Source: Metaphire vulgaris (Eukaryota > Annelida > Clitellata > Crassiclitellata > Megascolecidae). Taken from it: a stretch of DNA of 64,000 nucleotides. The notes beneath the pieces were generated by a model. The model was not told where the DNA came from. It saw only the letters and a program-made list of their open reading frames with translations, and did not search any database. This document shows, in pieces, positions 33,891 to 44,705 of this stretch; position 1 is the first letter of the stretch, and each line of letters begins with the position of its first letter. The position numbers were made by a program, and so were the translations under genes. The stretch is from assembly GCA_018105865.1 (NCBI GenBank), contig CM030868.1, positions 1,276,861-1,340,860 on the forward strand, given 5' to 3'.

Positions 33891-35862
33891 GGTGCAACCC
33901 CTATAATTTTTCTTCCCTAACTTAGCATCTCAAAAAGTCGGGGAGGGACGGTGGCGCTCGAGCCTAGCGACCCAAGTTTACGCCTACAATCTAATCCTAA
34001 ACTTCTATAGCGCCACTTACTAAGACACAGAAGCAGCCGGTCTGCATTCTTATTGGCCTAGTAACACATCTCATAGGCATAAGAATCATAAAAAATCTTT
34101 CATATACAAATAACAATTTAGGCCCAAATTGCAAAAAAAATTAGGCCCAAACCAGAATTCCTTCCCCTTAACGAATAACTACCATAGCTTCCCAACCACG
34201 TTGTTCCTATATGACCTACTTACTGATTGGTGCGCCAGCGGCCAATGCCCTAGGCATTGACATGTGCGCCGTAGGAGTTGATTGATTGTTTGATTGATTG
34301 ATTGATTGAGTAAGCCTGTGTGAAAACCACTGATAAGACATTACCTGAGATAGGCGTAGCCTACTGTAGTTATGGCCATATCCAGTGGCGTAGCCAAAGG
34401 GGGGCTTGGGGGTTGAACCCCCTTGGTTGTCCGACCAAAAAATGTTTTATTGCGCATTATTATTATACCTATATAATTCACTTATTAATCAATCGACCTC
34501 TTTTTTCCTGTCAAAATTTTCCGAGGGAAATATCATGGGACACATATCCCCTTCGGGAAATCCTGGCTACGCCACTGACAGGGGCTTGGCCAGGAATTTG
34601 ATTTGGGGGTAAGTAAAGTAAAGTAAAGTAAAATCTCGTAAACTTCTACAGCGCCCCGGAAAGCAGCACAGCAGTAGCTGCTTATTCTTATGCGCTTAAT
34701 CTTTCTTGAAATAGCTATAGGCAGGGTGGTTTGTCGGCCGGGCAAAGGTCAGTGTATCTATGAGGCGGCGGGTCAGGTTGGGTTGTTGTTGCTATGGGGG
34801 AAATGACTTTTCGGGGTATAATGTGATTGGGGGTATAAATCTTTAGAACGTTGAAAGTCTTAAAAAGCACATTAAAAACTTTAAGGCAGCCTGATATTTT
34901 CTGGGGGAGGGGGTTGGGTGGTATATATAAACCGATATAATCCCCCCGTCGCCACGCCCCTGGCCACTTCCCCTATCTCATTCATCTACGGACATTAGGT
35001 CTACGCGCGAAGATAGCGTCGAGAAATAGGAATTTAGTATTACTGTCAGTCTACTTTATGCAGACAAATACGATGTACACGAAAACCTGTTACTAACTTA
35101 CTATAGTGCGCAGTAGACTGGTTTTCTTCCTAAAGTGAAGTTGAAACTGTACGATTTTCCGGCACGCCCCGTATGTATACCATGAAAGCATCGCTTAGCC
35201 TAGTACATGCGCACTAACTGTTAGCAGTTGCAGGCCTACTAGCTCTTTAGTGGCAACATCTCAACTCGGACTAGCGTAAACCGAGGCCTAAGGCTGCTGC
35301 CTCTGCTATCCAAAGCGTGTAGGTCGTAGGCCTGCCCAAGGCCATCTTTAGAATTTCGGACGCCCTAGGCAGATTTTAATTTTCGCCCATTCTTCACATA
35401 CGAAAAGGTCTGATACGCAAAAACGTTAGGCCTATAGACTCTCCAAAAAAGTCTGAGAAGCAAAAAAAATTCGTTTCCGTTTTATTTCGCCCCTAAGAAT
35501 ATTTCGCCCCTAGGCAGTACCTAAGCTGCCTAAGCCTTAAGGTGGCCCTTGGCCTGCCTGTGAACAGTATAGATCTGTAGCCTGCTGGCTTTTCTTGGTC
35601 TGCAGGCTGCATGGTAACATGACTCCTCGCATCTGCACGGGCCAGCACGGCGGATGTTGTTAAGTCATGTGAAACTGCAGTTCATGTCTGGACTCTTTCT
35701 TTCATGGGCGTATTTGGAAAGGCTTAAAGGCGTACGCTGAAATTTAAGAAGTTCGAATAATAACCTTTATGCTATATGTACTAGCTGTAAGCAAAAAAGG
35801 TTGTCACCCTTCTCAAACATGGTGACAAGCAAAAAAGGTTAACGTCGGCGTAACAGCAGTCT

Positions 35863-35942
35863 TTAACCCCTTAACCGTGTATTTAACTGTAACTCAATGT
35901 AAAGTGGACGGATATATCCTGGATCCCCAGTTAAGGGGTTAA
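35863..35942. mobile_element. TTAA MITE copy 10
   Basis: 80 bp, both TTAAs intact. Confidence 0.92.
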
Positions 35943-37194
35943 GGGCAGCCGAAAGGAAGGACGAAAGACCAAAGGCCAAAAACCAAAAGGATACGCTATG
36001 ACTCAGGAGCGTACCCCCTAAATACGCCACTGCTTTCTTTTGCTGATTTAATGTTCGAAATAATTTTTTAGTGGCCACCAGTGGCGTCACCGGGGTTCGG
36101 GAATTGGGGAGGAGGGGGGCACATCATCAAGGAAGAAGATTGTCATATCCATCATATTGCCAATATTTCTTGGTTGATCATAGCTGAACAGAGACGTGAA
36201 ACCTAAATTTTTTAAAACTTTTGATTCCAATTCCCACTGTGTTCTATTTCATTGCAGGTTGAATTCTACCCTTCTTCTACGTTTGCACTCACTTATATAT
36301 ACAACTTGAATTTAGCGTATGAAAACTGATAAACAAGCGAAGAAAGCATTGGTCAGAAATATCACTTGGTTGATAAATTCCACTTCTCTTAAGTTTTCTA
36401 TTAGAATTTAGAGACACGTGACAAATGAAGACACGAACATTTTTACTGTCCGGCAAGATCAGAAATGTTGACATAAACAGCAAGACTTCAATGAAAGCAT
36501 ATTATGCTATATAGGCCTAATTTATACTGACATTGATATTGTATTTATTTCAATTCAGGTGAGGTGACATACACAAACAATTGCACATCATAACGAAAGT
36601 TAGGCCTACATTAAAATGCCTTCATTACTAGAATATTAGAATACAACGTTGGAAAAAAATAAAAACTAGCGATACATAGATTTCCATCAAAAGAAGAGGA
36701 TAGAAAAATATTATAATTCTAGATTAAAAGTAACAGCGTCAAAGATCATTATTCATTAAATTACAGTCTTATGCAATTTGTGTAATCATCAGGCACGTCA
36801 ATAATAGTGTAGAGTTGAAAAACCATTCAAAAATGGAACAATGATCCCGCAGGAAGGTATCTTAAAACAGTAGTTAGTGGCTATCGTTAAGCAGTAATAC
36901 ATATAAGCAGTTTAAAAGAATAAAATAAGCACGAAGTAAATAAAGGGTTAATAATAATTTATAATAATTTAAATATCTCATATAGAATACATGATATGGC
37001 AATCAATTGTTGATAAAATAAACAAAGTCAATTAGATTGTCGAATCAGATCGGTCGTTACTCAATTCTTGATTATTTGTGTGAAAAGTTCTTTTGGATAC
37101 ACAGTCAATCGATTCTAAGCTATAACTTTATGTTAATATATCCTGAAAAGTCGTTTGCTATCGATGCTAAAAGAAATATTTGGTTGTCCTTAGA

Positions 37195-38052
37195 CTAATC
37201 ACTCGGATCTTCAAGATACTCCTTGATATACTTATCACGTTCATCTTTAAGGTCCTTCACGGCCTCCTCCAGCTTAGTGCCCATGTCCGATTTGGCTCCA
37301 TCTCTGAGTTTGACGCCATTATATGCTATCATGGCAACGTCTAGCGCAAAACCGACCACAACTAAGGCGTGTGCCGCTGCCACCGCAACTTTAGCTCCTG
37401 CAACTGCTCCTGAGGTTGCCATCCTGGCCGCTGAAGATCCTATCCTCGACGCTGCCACTGTGCCGCCAATGGCTATTCCAGTAACCACCATACGAGCAGC
37501 GTTGCATCCCAATCGAGGACCAGCAGTATCCGTGTCTGATGACTTGTATGAACCGCTCTCTGGATGCACAGTTTGTTCAATTGCATTTATGACAAGCTGG
37601 TACATATTTTGGTAACATTCTAACACTGTCTGTAGCTTATCCGAGTGCTTTTTGTCATTTTCTATGCACATTTTCACTTGAGCATCTTGCTTGCTATCTA
37701 TGACCAACCCAGCAATAGATGACCCTATGGACGTTGCAGCACCTAAGCCTGCAGTGACTCCGCCTACAATTGCGGGTATCAGGCTCACTCCCGCAGTAAA
37801 CGGAGCAGCGATTAAGCCCCCAATACTAATGATTCCACCGACAGCACCGACAGAAGAACCAACCTCATTCGATATCGTCACATCTTTAGTCGTCTTATGC
37901 AGTAGTTCGATTATTTTCTCAAGTGTAGCTATAGTTTTGTTTCGTATGAGAATCCATTTGCGAACAGATTGCTTTAAATCGTCATTGGCATTTCTCATCA
38001 CGCGAGCCAATATCATTTGTGATTGTTCCTCTATCGTTCCCACCCTTTCCAT
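37195..38052 (-). CDS. Apolipoprotein-L-like protein 2 (285 aa)
   Basis: Paralogue of the exon at 25294-26564, aligned over the whole ApoL domain: LHKTTKDVTISNEVGSSVG versus LDKTTRDVAITQAVGSSVG, then GGLIAAPFTAGVSLIPAIVG and VTAGLGAATSIGSSIAGLVI. The Ala/Gly-rich second helix pair (AVAGAKVAVAAAHALVVVG) and acidic tail (LKDERDKYIKEYLEDPSD) also match. It lacks the long N-terminal helical region of its paralogue. The ATG at 38052 is 13 nt inside an exon opened by a strong acceptor (tttttatgttttag, exon start 38065), so there is probably at least one upstream exon, perhaps non-coding; I could not find it. Expected to be membrane-associated by family. Confidence 0.85.
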   Translation of the reverse strand: MERVGTIEEQSQMILARVMRNANDDLKQSVRKWILIRNKTIATLEKIIELLHKTTKDVTISNEVGSSVGAVGGIISIGGLIAAPFTAGVSLIPAIVGGVTAGLGAATSIGSSIAGLVIDSKQDAQVKMCIENDKKHSDKLQTVLECYQNMYQLVINAIEQTVHPESGSYKSSDTDTAGPRLGCNAARMVVTGIAIGGTVAASRIGSSAARMATSGAVAGAKVAVAAAHALVVVGFALDVAMIAYNGVKLRDGAKSDMGTKLEEAVKDLKDERDKYIKEYLEDPSD

Positions 38053-38100
38053 CGTTCGACAGTCCCTAAAACATAAAAATCGATAAAAATTCTCCTGTAA

Positions 38101-38275
38101 TGTGTAGGACCGGGAAGGTGGCAGAGAGCTAACGCGCTGGAGAGACACACTGACGGAACGGGATCTAATCCCACTGGGGCCCCTAAGGTCGACTCAACCT
38201 TACTTGCCAGAGGACTGTGGTAAAACTGATGAGCACCGTTAAGCTGATAGGTAAAACGTGAGTGTGGGGAAAGCA
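38101..38275 (+). mobile_element. tRNA-derived SINE
   Basis: Ggtggcagagagctaacgcgctgg resembles an A box and gaacgggatctaatccc a B box (GGTTCRANTCC) at tRNA spacing. The body cctaaggtcgactcaacctt is shared with the element at 40375-40510, so the two form one family. No cloverleaf acceptor stem is present. Confidence 0.7.
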
Positions 38276-38406
38276 ATGACAGCCTACCTACTCAGGATTA
38301 TAATGGCTTATACTACCTGCGTCGCTGATTTCTTACAGTATAGATAAGTGCCTGACCCCAACGCTCGAACTCTAGTACGGCCCTGTACGGGACCTACCTT
38401 TGTGGC

Positions 38407-38590
38407 CACTGGCGGTTCCAGGAATTGCCCACTAAATGTTAATAAACCTTGCCGAAAAAGGCTGGCAAGCAAAAACCTCATTCGCAGTATCTTTTAGAAG
38501 ATTTTTTTTAAATTACGGAAAATAGGTTGAAAAGCAAAAAAGCCGGTGGGCAACGAATCCGCAGTCATCAAGACGGTGGAACCGCCACTG
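38407..38590. mobile_element. CAGTGGCGGTTCC hAT-like MITE, perfect 8-bp TSD
   Basis: Left cactggcggttccagg (one mismatch to family), right ggaaccgccactg, TTTGTGGC on both sides. Core GGCAAGCAAAAACCTCATTCGC inside. Confidence 0.85.
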
Positions 38591-39126
38591 TTTGTGGCTG
38601 TACCTTACTTTTACTGAAGTAGCCTGCAAATTCTTATTATGCGAACAGAACATTTGACAACTTTTACGTCGAGCAAACTCATTCACTTATCAGTTTGAAT
38701 CGACGATTAGCAGAAAGAACAGCAAAGGTTACGTTGTCAATAAAGTCTCTTACTATGATGACCGCTACAAGCGTGTCACCACTAGGGTAGACCAGCGATC
38801 GGACCGCCGATAGATGGCGTGATTATATTCAGCCCTGCGATTGGACCACCGATAGATGGCGTGATCGTTTAGGCGTAGGCAGCTGCAGCAGCAGCAGCGT
38901 AAGGTAGAGGCATAAAGCATCTAGCTAGAGAGTCGAACACTGACTGTTGAAGAGCTAGGACTCAGATTGAAGAACTCTGCATATACGTCTGATGTCTGAG
39001 CTATTGTCTGATTTAAAAGTATTAAAACTGTCTTAACATTAATCACCTCTCAGATTATATAATAGCGGCGTTCCGCCTATTATACTTACTATTTCAAATT
39101 GTTGAAAAATTCTCGTCTCCCGAGAC

Positions 39127-39505
39127 CAGAGGCGTCATTTTCATTTGGTGGGGAGGGGGGCTGGGGGGGCGTGGGCCCCCCCCAAGGAAATGAAAATATT
39201 AATTTATAATGTATTGATGTGCAACAAAAAACAAAAACAGGGACGTCATTTGCGTTTGGGGGGGGGGGGGGGCAAAAAAAAGAGAAACCCTAAAGCCCTA
39301 AAGGAGTGCTTGATAAGTGTTTAACTAATCGTAAAAAGAGCTGACAAGCAAAAAAAGGTCGTCAGCTTTTTGGAAACTCGTCAAGTCGAAAATTTTAAAA
39401 TTATCGAGCAAAATAAAAATTTAGAAAATTGTAAAAGAAAAATTAAAAATTAAAAAAAAATTCTCGCCCCCTCCCCCCCAAGAAAAGTGTGAAATGACGC
39501 CACTG
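39127..39505. mobile_element. CAGAGGCGTCATTT hAT-like MITE, perfect 8-bp TSD
   Basis: Left cagaggcgtcattttcattt, right gaaatgacgccactg, CCCGAGAC on both sides. The shared core CTGACAAGCAAAAAAAGGTC is at 39341-39360. An internal second acgtcatttgcgtttgg end near 39242 suggests a partial tandem. Confidence 0.85.
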
Positions 39506-40374
39506 CCCGAGACTCTTCGATTCAAGACACGCAGCTCTCCTCTTCGGACAAATCATCTAAACTTTTATTTCATGAATTGTGATCTTAGATCGTGATCTTT
39601 GATCTTTTGATCTAAGATCACTCCTAACACTGACGACATGTCATAGGTCACTAAACTTCCGACGAGAAGAGATGTGCCTTTTAATGAAGGTTTTAGCAAT
39701 TATAATGCAGGCGATAGCGGGAGAAGTGATGGTTATGCACGTGAAGTTTTTGCTTTCACTTTCCTAAAATTGCAGGTGATAGGTTCACGCGGGCGATAAC
39801 AAGATTGTTTGATTCAAGTTCAAGTGTTTTGTCAATTCTGTCTGTAGCATTGACAACTTTTCATTAAAGAGTTCAGTTATTGGTCCTTTTTGTTCTCTAA
39901 AATTTATTGATCGATAGAAAATAAAACTATTGTTAATATTGTTCCAAATAGAATATCTCTTGTGAAGAAACTAATTGACAATAAGTATTGAAAAGTCATG
40001 TGATATTAAGATTCCTTAATAGTATTTGCACTTCTATGGTACAATGGCGATTCAATCAGTATTATTGCTGTTGTCAATATCAAAAAAGTCGAAGTCCTTT
40101 CCGAGCCTCACGGGTTTCATAGGGCGGCGCTGATCTTCGTTGCTATAGCCCTCAGCCAGGCGTGCAATGCCACGGATACGGGGCTAGCATCCATTGGGGG
40201 GGAGGGGGTTGAAATGTTTGGGGACAATGTCTTGAGTCTCCACAGTTTTGGAGGGGAAATCTCCATCCCCAGCCAACATATATAAAAACTTGGGGGAAAT
40301 TTTAAAACTGGGGGGATTCTCCCCAGAAAAGGCCTAGAATAAACACTGCGGGGCTAGTGTATCACGTAGCGTGT

Positions 40375-40510
40375 CTGATTGACAGGAATTTTACCACTGC
40401 TCCTCATTTTACCACCACGAAAAAGGCTGAGTCGACCTTTAGGGCTCCTGCGGGACTCGAACCCGCGACCTCCTGCTCCATTGTCCGACGTTACCACTCT
40501 GCTAACTTCT
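40375..40510 (-). mobile_element. tRNA-derived SINE, reverse orientation
   Basis: On the minus strand: ttagcagagtggtaacg (A box) then gcgggttcgagtcccgc, a perfect B box with intact T-arm stem, followed by taaaggtcgactcagcc. The 5' and 3' ends do not pair as an acceptor stem, so it is a SINE head and not a tRNA gene. Confidence 0.75.
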
Positions 40511-40920
40511 CGCTCGTCAATATACAGTAGAAATATTAGCCAAGTTCAGATGTTTGTGACGACAAGCACTGTCAAGCACCAAACGTACCAGTACCCAACA
40601 TGCTAACTGATCATAATATCAGTACTGCCGATCTATTTATTATAAACTCGAAAATGCAGTACAAGTTGAAAAATGTTAATGCTTTATTTAAAATGTAAAA
40701 ACGATAAACCAATAGCATAAGATTAAGCTAAACTAAGTTCTCCATTTTGGCATTTCAATCGTGTTAGTTGCCTACCAGCAGCAGCACCCAGTGTAACAGT
40801 TCGTGCAACATGAAATTTTACAGGTCATTTTCAAAGTTGTAAACTATTTCAAAGAAGACTATTTCAACAATGGAAACACTAATGCAAACGAAAATCACAT
40901 AAACCCTACAATACCAACAA

Positions 40921-42716
40921 CAGTAATAATAATAATAATAATAATTATGCACTTCTATAGCACCAGTTCTAATACCCAAGGTATCAATCGATGGTACTTC
41001 AAAATCAATCCGCAAAAGATCCAGGTCATTCCAGAGATCAGTCAGAGGGAGAGAGTGAGACGGACTATGGAGGAAACGCCAATTGAAAGAGATGTGTCTT
41101 AAGTCTGGATCGGAAGATGCTCAGTGAATTGGAAGATCTGACAGCCGGAGGGAGAGAGTTCCAGATTTTAGGCCCAGAAATAGAAAAAGCTCTCTTACCA
41201 ATTTCAGTGTTGGTTCTAGGTACATTCAACAATGAATCAGCATACCTTGTTGAATGACGATGGTTTGGGTGATTCAACATAGATTTTAAATATTGAGGTT
41301 GGCCAGACTGCAGTGTTTTAAAACCAGGAGACCAGTTTTGAATAGAATTCTCTGTTCTACCGGCAACCAGTGTAACTTTTGAAGAACAGGTTTAATATGA
41401 TCATGCTTACGAGTTTTTGTAATGGCTCGGGCAATAGAATTCTGAATCCTTTGAAGCTTTTGCATGTTAGATCTGGTCATACCATTGTAAAGAGAATTGC
41501 AATAATCAAGTCTGCTGCTGACAAGGGCGTTTGCAAGAGGAATCAGAGCGGATTTGGGCACAAGATCACGAATTCGTCGAATATCTCTGATTTGCATATG
41601 AGCAGCTCTGCTGACCTTATTTATATGATCGTTAAACGACATGTTCTTATCAAATATCACCCCTAGGTTGCGGACAGACTGACTTAGATTAACTGAAATG
41701 TTGTCAAATATAAATGAATTTATGTCTTCAAATTTACTTAGATTAAATGATGTACCAAGAAGTAAAAACTCAGTTTTTGAAGGGTTAAGTGCAAGCTTAT
41801 TATTAAACATCCAAGACTGAACGTTTTGCAGGCAAAGGGAGAGATTTTCTAGTGACATGGAGGAGGTTTTATCGTCGAAGGCAATGAATAACTGTGTATC
41901 GTCAGCATAGAAATGATAGTCAGCAGAGAATTGTGTAAGAAGAGATCCAAGGGCATTGTATATAAGGTGAAAAGGAGAGGGCCTAAAACAGATCCCTGGG
42001 GAACACCGGAATCTAATTTAGCTGAGTCTGACTGTGCACCGTTACAATAAACAGATTGACTGCGACGTTTAAGATAGGATGTGAACCACTCTAATACAGT
42101 ACCCGATAAGCCAAACCAATGTTCGAGTCTGTGGAGAAGGATTGCATGATCTATGGTGTCAAAAGCCGCAGACAAATCTAGTAAAATAAGTGCAGTTACC
42201 TTGCCGTTATCCATAGCAGACAAAATATAATCATGAACAGCTAGGAGAGCAGTTTCAGTTGAATGAAATTTTCTATATGCAGATTGTTTAGGCAATAAAA
42301 GATTATGGGATGAAAGATGTACATTTATTCGACTGAGCACAATGCGTTCAACGAGTTTAGATATAAAATTTAAATTTGAAATAGGTCTATAGCTAGAAAA
42401 ATCATTTGGATCGAGTGTTGGCTTTTTCAGTAGAGGGTGAACTAGAGCACTAGCATAGGTTGATGGAAAGATACCTGATGACAGAGATAGGTTAACCAAA
42501 CGGGTAATTACTGGCCCAAGCACATCAAAACACTGCTTAAGGATATCAGTTGGAATAACATCCAGCAGACACTGTTTATTCGGCAATGAGAAAATAATTT
42601 GGCGTATTTCAGACAGATTGGTGGGGCGGAATGCTGTGAATATTGGGGGAGGGGATTTTGGCAGTGAGCAGTTGTCTTCCGTGGGGTGTGTTGGAAATTT
42701 GAGCCTGATGCTAGAT
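40921..42716 (-). pseudogene. CR1/L2-like non-LTR retrotransposon, 5'-truncated and frameshifted
   Basis: The minus-strand frame from about 42716 encodes the reverse transcriptase finger and palm: SSYRPISNLNFISKLVERIV, HSTETALL, LILLDLSAAFDTIDHAILLH, SGVPQGSVLGPLLF. A frameshift near 41940 puts the catalytic HFYADDTQLF box and the rest (41858-41286, to LVLKHCSLANLNI) in another frame. A further break precedes the C-terminal RAFSISGPKIWNSLPPAVR (41280-41065). The endonuclease domain is missing. The 3' region ends gtgctatagaagtgcataa and an ATT tail at 40924-40947. This is a dead copy; clade placement is from motif style only. Confidence 0.85.
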
Positions 42717-42944
42717 ATTTAGAGACTTGAAGTTACGTTTGAGAATTTCATACGAAGAAAATAACTCAAATCTTCAGATTACATATCCAGAACCTCACAT
42801 CGGACAAAACTATTTACTGGTATTACAAGAAAAGCCAGAAAAATATTAAGATCACAACCCTAAACAACCAAAATGTTAACTGGAATTGCGGCCCCCTTAT
42901 CACTTCGTCCACCGGTATCGATAACTGGCTGATAACGCTGGTAA

Positions 42945-43039
42945 TCAATATTCCGACACTTTGCGGTCACTGATAAACTTCCCCTTGGGTGCGGTGGCTC
43001 CACTGGGTATCAGGGCCGCATATATCGGAGTGTCGGCAC
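42945..43039 (-). CDS. Carbonyl reductase exon 8 (last)
   Basis: Encodes ADTPIYAALIPSGATAPKGK and FISDRKVSEY, then TGA. Acceptor taacccttag, phase 1. It matches CBR1's GAETPVYLALLP...G.FVSEKRVEQW end. Confidence 0.9.
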
Positions 43040-44027
43040 CTAAGGGTTAAAAACCACAGCACAGATATGCAGCACAATGTCATCAGGTTAAAAATGAACT
43101 CACTTATCTGGAATAACAAAGAATGACAATATGGAGGTCCCGACATTTGAGCCAAAACTCAAAATTGCCAAATGGCTTTCATCAAAACAACTGCAGAGTT
43201 TTACAAGTCACAATATAAAAAAAGTTCCTGAAAAGTTACACAGCTTTCTTCCCTTTTGGATTGATGAAAATATGACCAAAATATGGTTGCCACCTCAGCT
43301 ATGTTCTTTGAATTAGAGGTACTAGAGTGAAATCGTAAAAAATCTTGGACATTGACTTTGTTATTTTACAGTTAAAAATAGTTTTACTCCTCAAAATGGT
43401 GTCTCAGAACCATATAATTTCTTCGTTACATCACGACCCACAAGCCCGTTAGCACAGACCAAGCTACAGCAGTCACCGATTACATATAGACCAGGCCCCT
43501 TGAAGCATGTAATAATGGACCTCTATAGTAATGTAAAATCCCGTTGGTTTAACAGCCGCTAAGCAACAAACATAGATTAAAACAATTCAAAGACATGCAA
43601 TAAGATGTTTGGAATAACAATTATTTTACGACCCTTATGGAAGCAGGAACCATGCATGTTAGATTTCAGTAAACAGAGATTGTTAGGAAGGAATTTTGCT
43701 AAGAAGAGTTCCTTTAACCCCTTAACTGGGGATCCCGGATATATCCGTCCATTTTACATTGAGTTAGAGTTAAATACACGGTTAAGGGGTTAATAAGAAA
43801 ATCCAGTGTCATAATTGTGAAAATACCACCTTGTTACTATACAAGTCAATGAAAAGCCAGGATTCTAATAGGTAGGTATTCTTCATATCAATAATCACTA
43901 TGCCCATACAGTAAAACCTCCTTAATACCACTGCTCTTCACATCACAACCCATGACTGGTTACAGTTCGAATGGGGGAGGCGGCCCCCATGGCTACACCA
44001 ATGATATAAATATAAATAAATATATAG

Positions 44028-44073
<46 letters not shown>

Positions 44074-44668
44074 TGACTAATATAAAGGCGTTAAGCGTAT
44101 ATATAATGCGGTTACAATTTGAGGCTCTTAAGAGGTGAAGCCTCAAGTTCAAACCTTCGTCAATACTCTTTCCACCTCGATCGCTACTCATATCGGTTGC
44201 CACAAACCCCGGGCAGACCTACAAAAATTTTAATCAAGGACGTTTATCGGCCGACACAAAAACACAACGACAAACCTTCGTCAATAGTCTTGACACCCTG
44301 GTGGCTCGTCATATCGGTGTTAACATATCCGGGACAGACCTGAAAATTTGTATCCAATGAATTCAGTAAATTCAAAACAACTGAACGACGAGGATGACTT
44401 TGATTTGTAAATGAGGGCAGCAACAAATGCTAGGTGAAGTAGATCAATCAGTCAGTCAATCAATCGATCAACCAACCAATCAATAAATCAATCAGAGGGT
44501 GGATCCAAGAAAGAATTTCTTTTAAGTGCAAGGGTTGTGGACAAATGGAACAGCTGAAATGGTGAACGGATTCAAAGGCTATATCGGAAAACTAGGTCAT
44601 TGAATGTGGAGAGTTACTACAGTGGTTTTCACACAGGCTTACTTAGCCTCCTAAACCACTTTAAATCA

Positions 44669-44705
<37 letters not shown>

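Larger units (their letters stand above)
31120..37190. other. Intergenic between the two ApoL-like genes: repeats only
   Basis: Contains a 16-bp tandem repeat (31204), AAT/ACT arrays (31705-31885), a (AAT)n tail with CR1/L2-like 3' end (32225-32410), a TTAA MITE pair (32806-32964) and single copies (33325, 35863), nested CAGGG elements (33550-33890), further 3'-end fragments (34005-34060, 34614-34700), a cagtggcgtagcc...gctacgccactg element (about 34384-34578) and a CAGGGGCG element (about 34800-34962). 36120-37190 is AT-rich, with no feature recognised. Confidence 0.65.
38276..40374. other. Interval with inverted-repeat elements, no gene seen
   Basis: Holds a CAGTGGCGGTTCC element (38407) and a CAGAGGCGTC element (39127), a short direct repeat around gaccgccgatagatggcgtgat (about 38798-38865), and a CAGTGTTTAATC-type element at about 40205-40350. 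The rest (39510-40190) is unremarkable. Confidence 0.6.

Noticed and set aside
38053..38148. N-terminal extension of the second ApoL-like protein to 38148
   Set aside because: The start codon would be GTG, and a strong splice acceptor (ttttatgttttag) at 38066 interrupts it; the upstream part belongs to a tRNA-derived SINE.
40428..40510. A tRNA gene on the minus strand
   Set aside because: A and B boxes and the T-arm are good, but the 5' and 3' ends cannot form an acceptor stem, and a second copy with the same body exists at 38101, so it is a SINE.
43131..43316. ATG-started 61-codon plus-strand frame
   Set aside because: It lies in the last intron of the carbonyl reductase on the opposite strand, is short and AT-rich, and resembles nothing I recognise.
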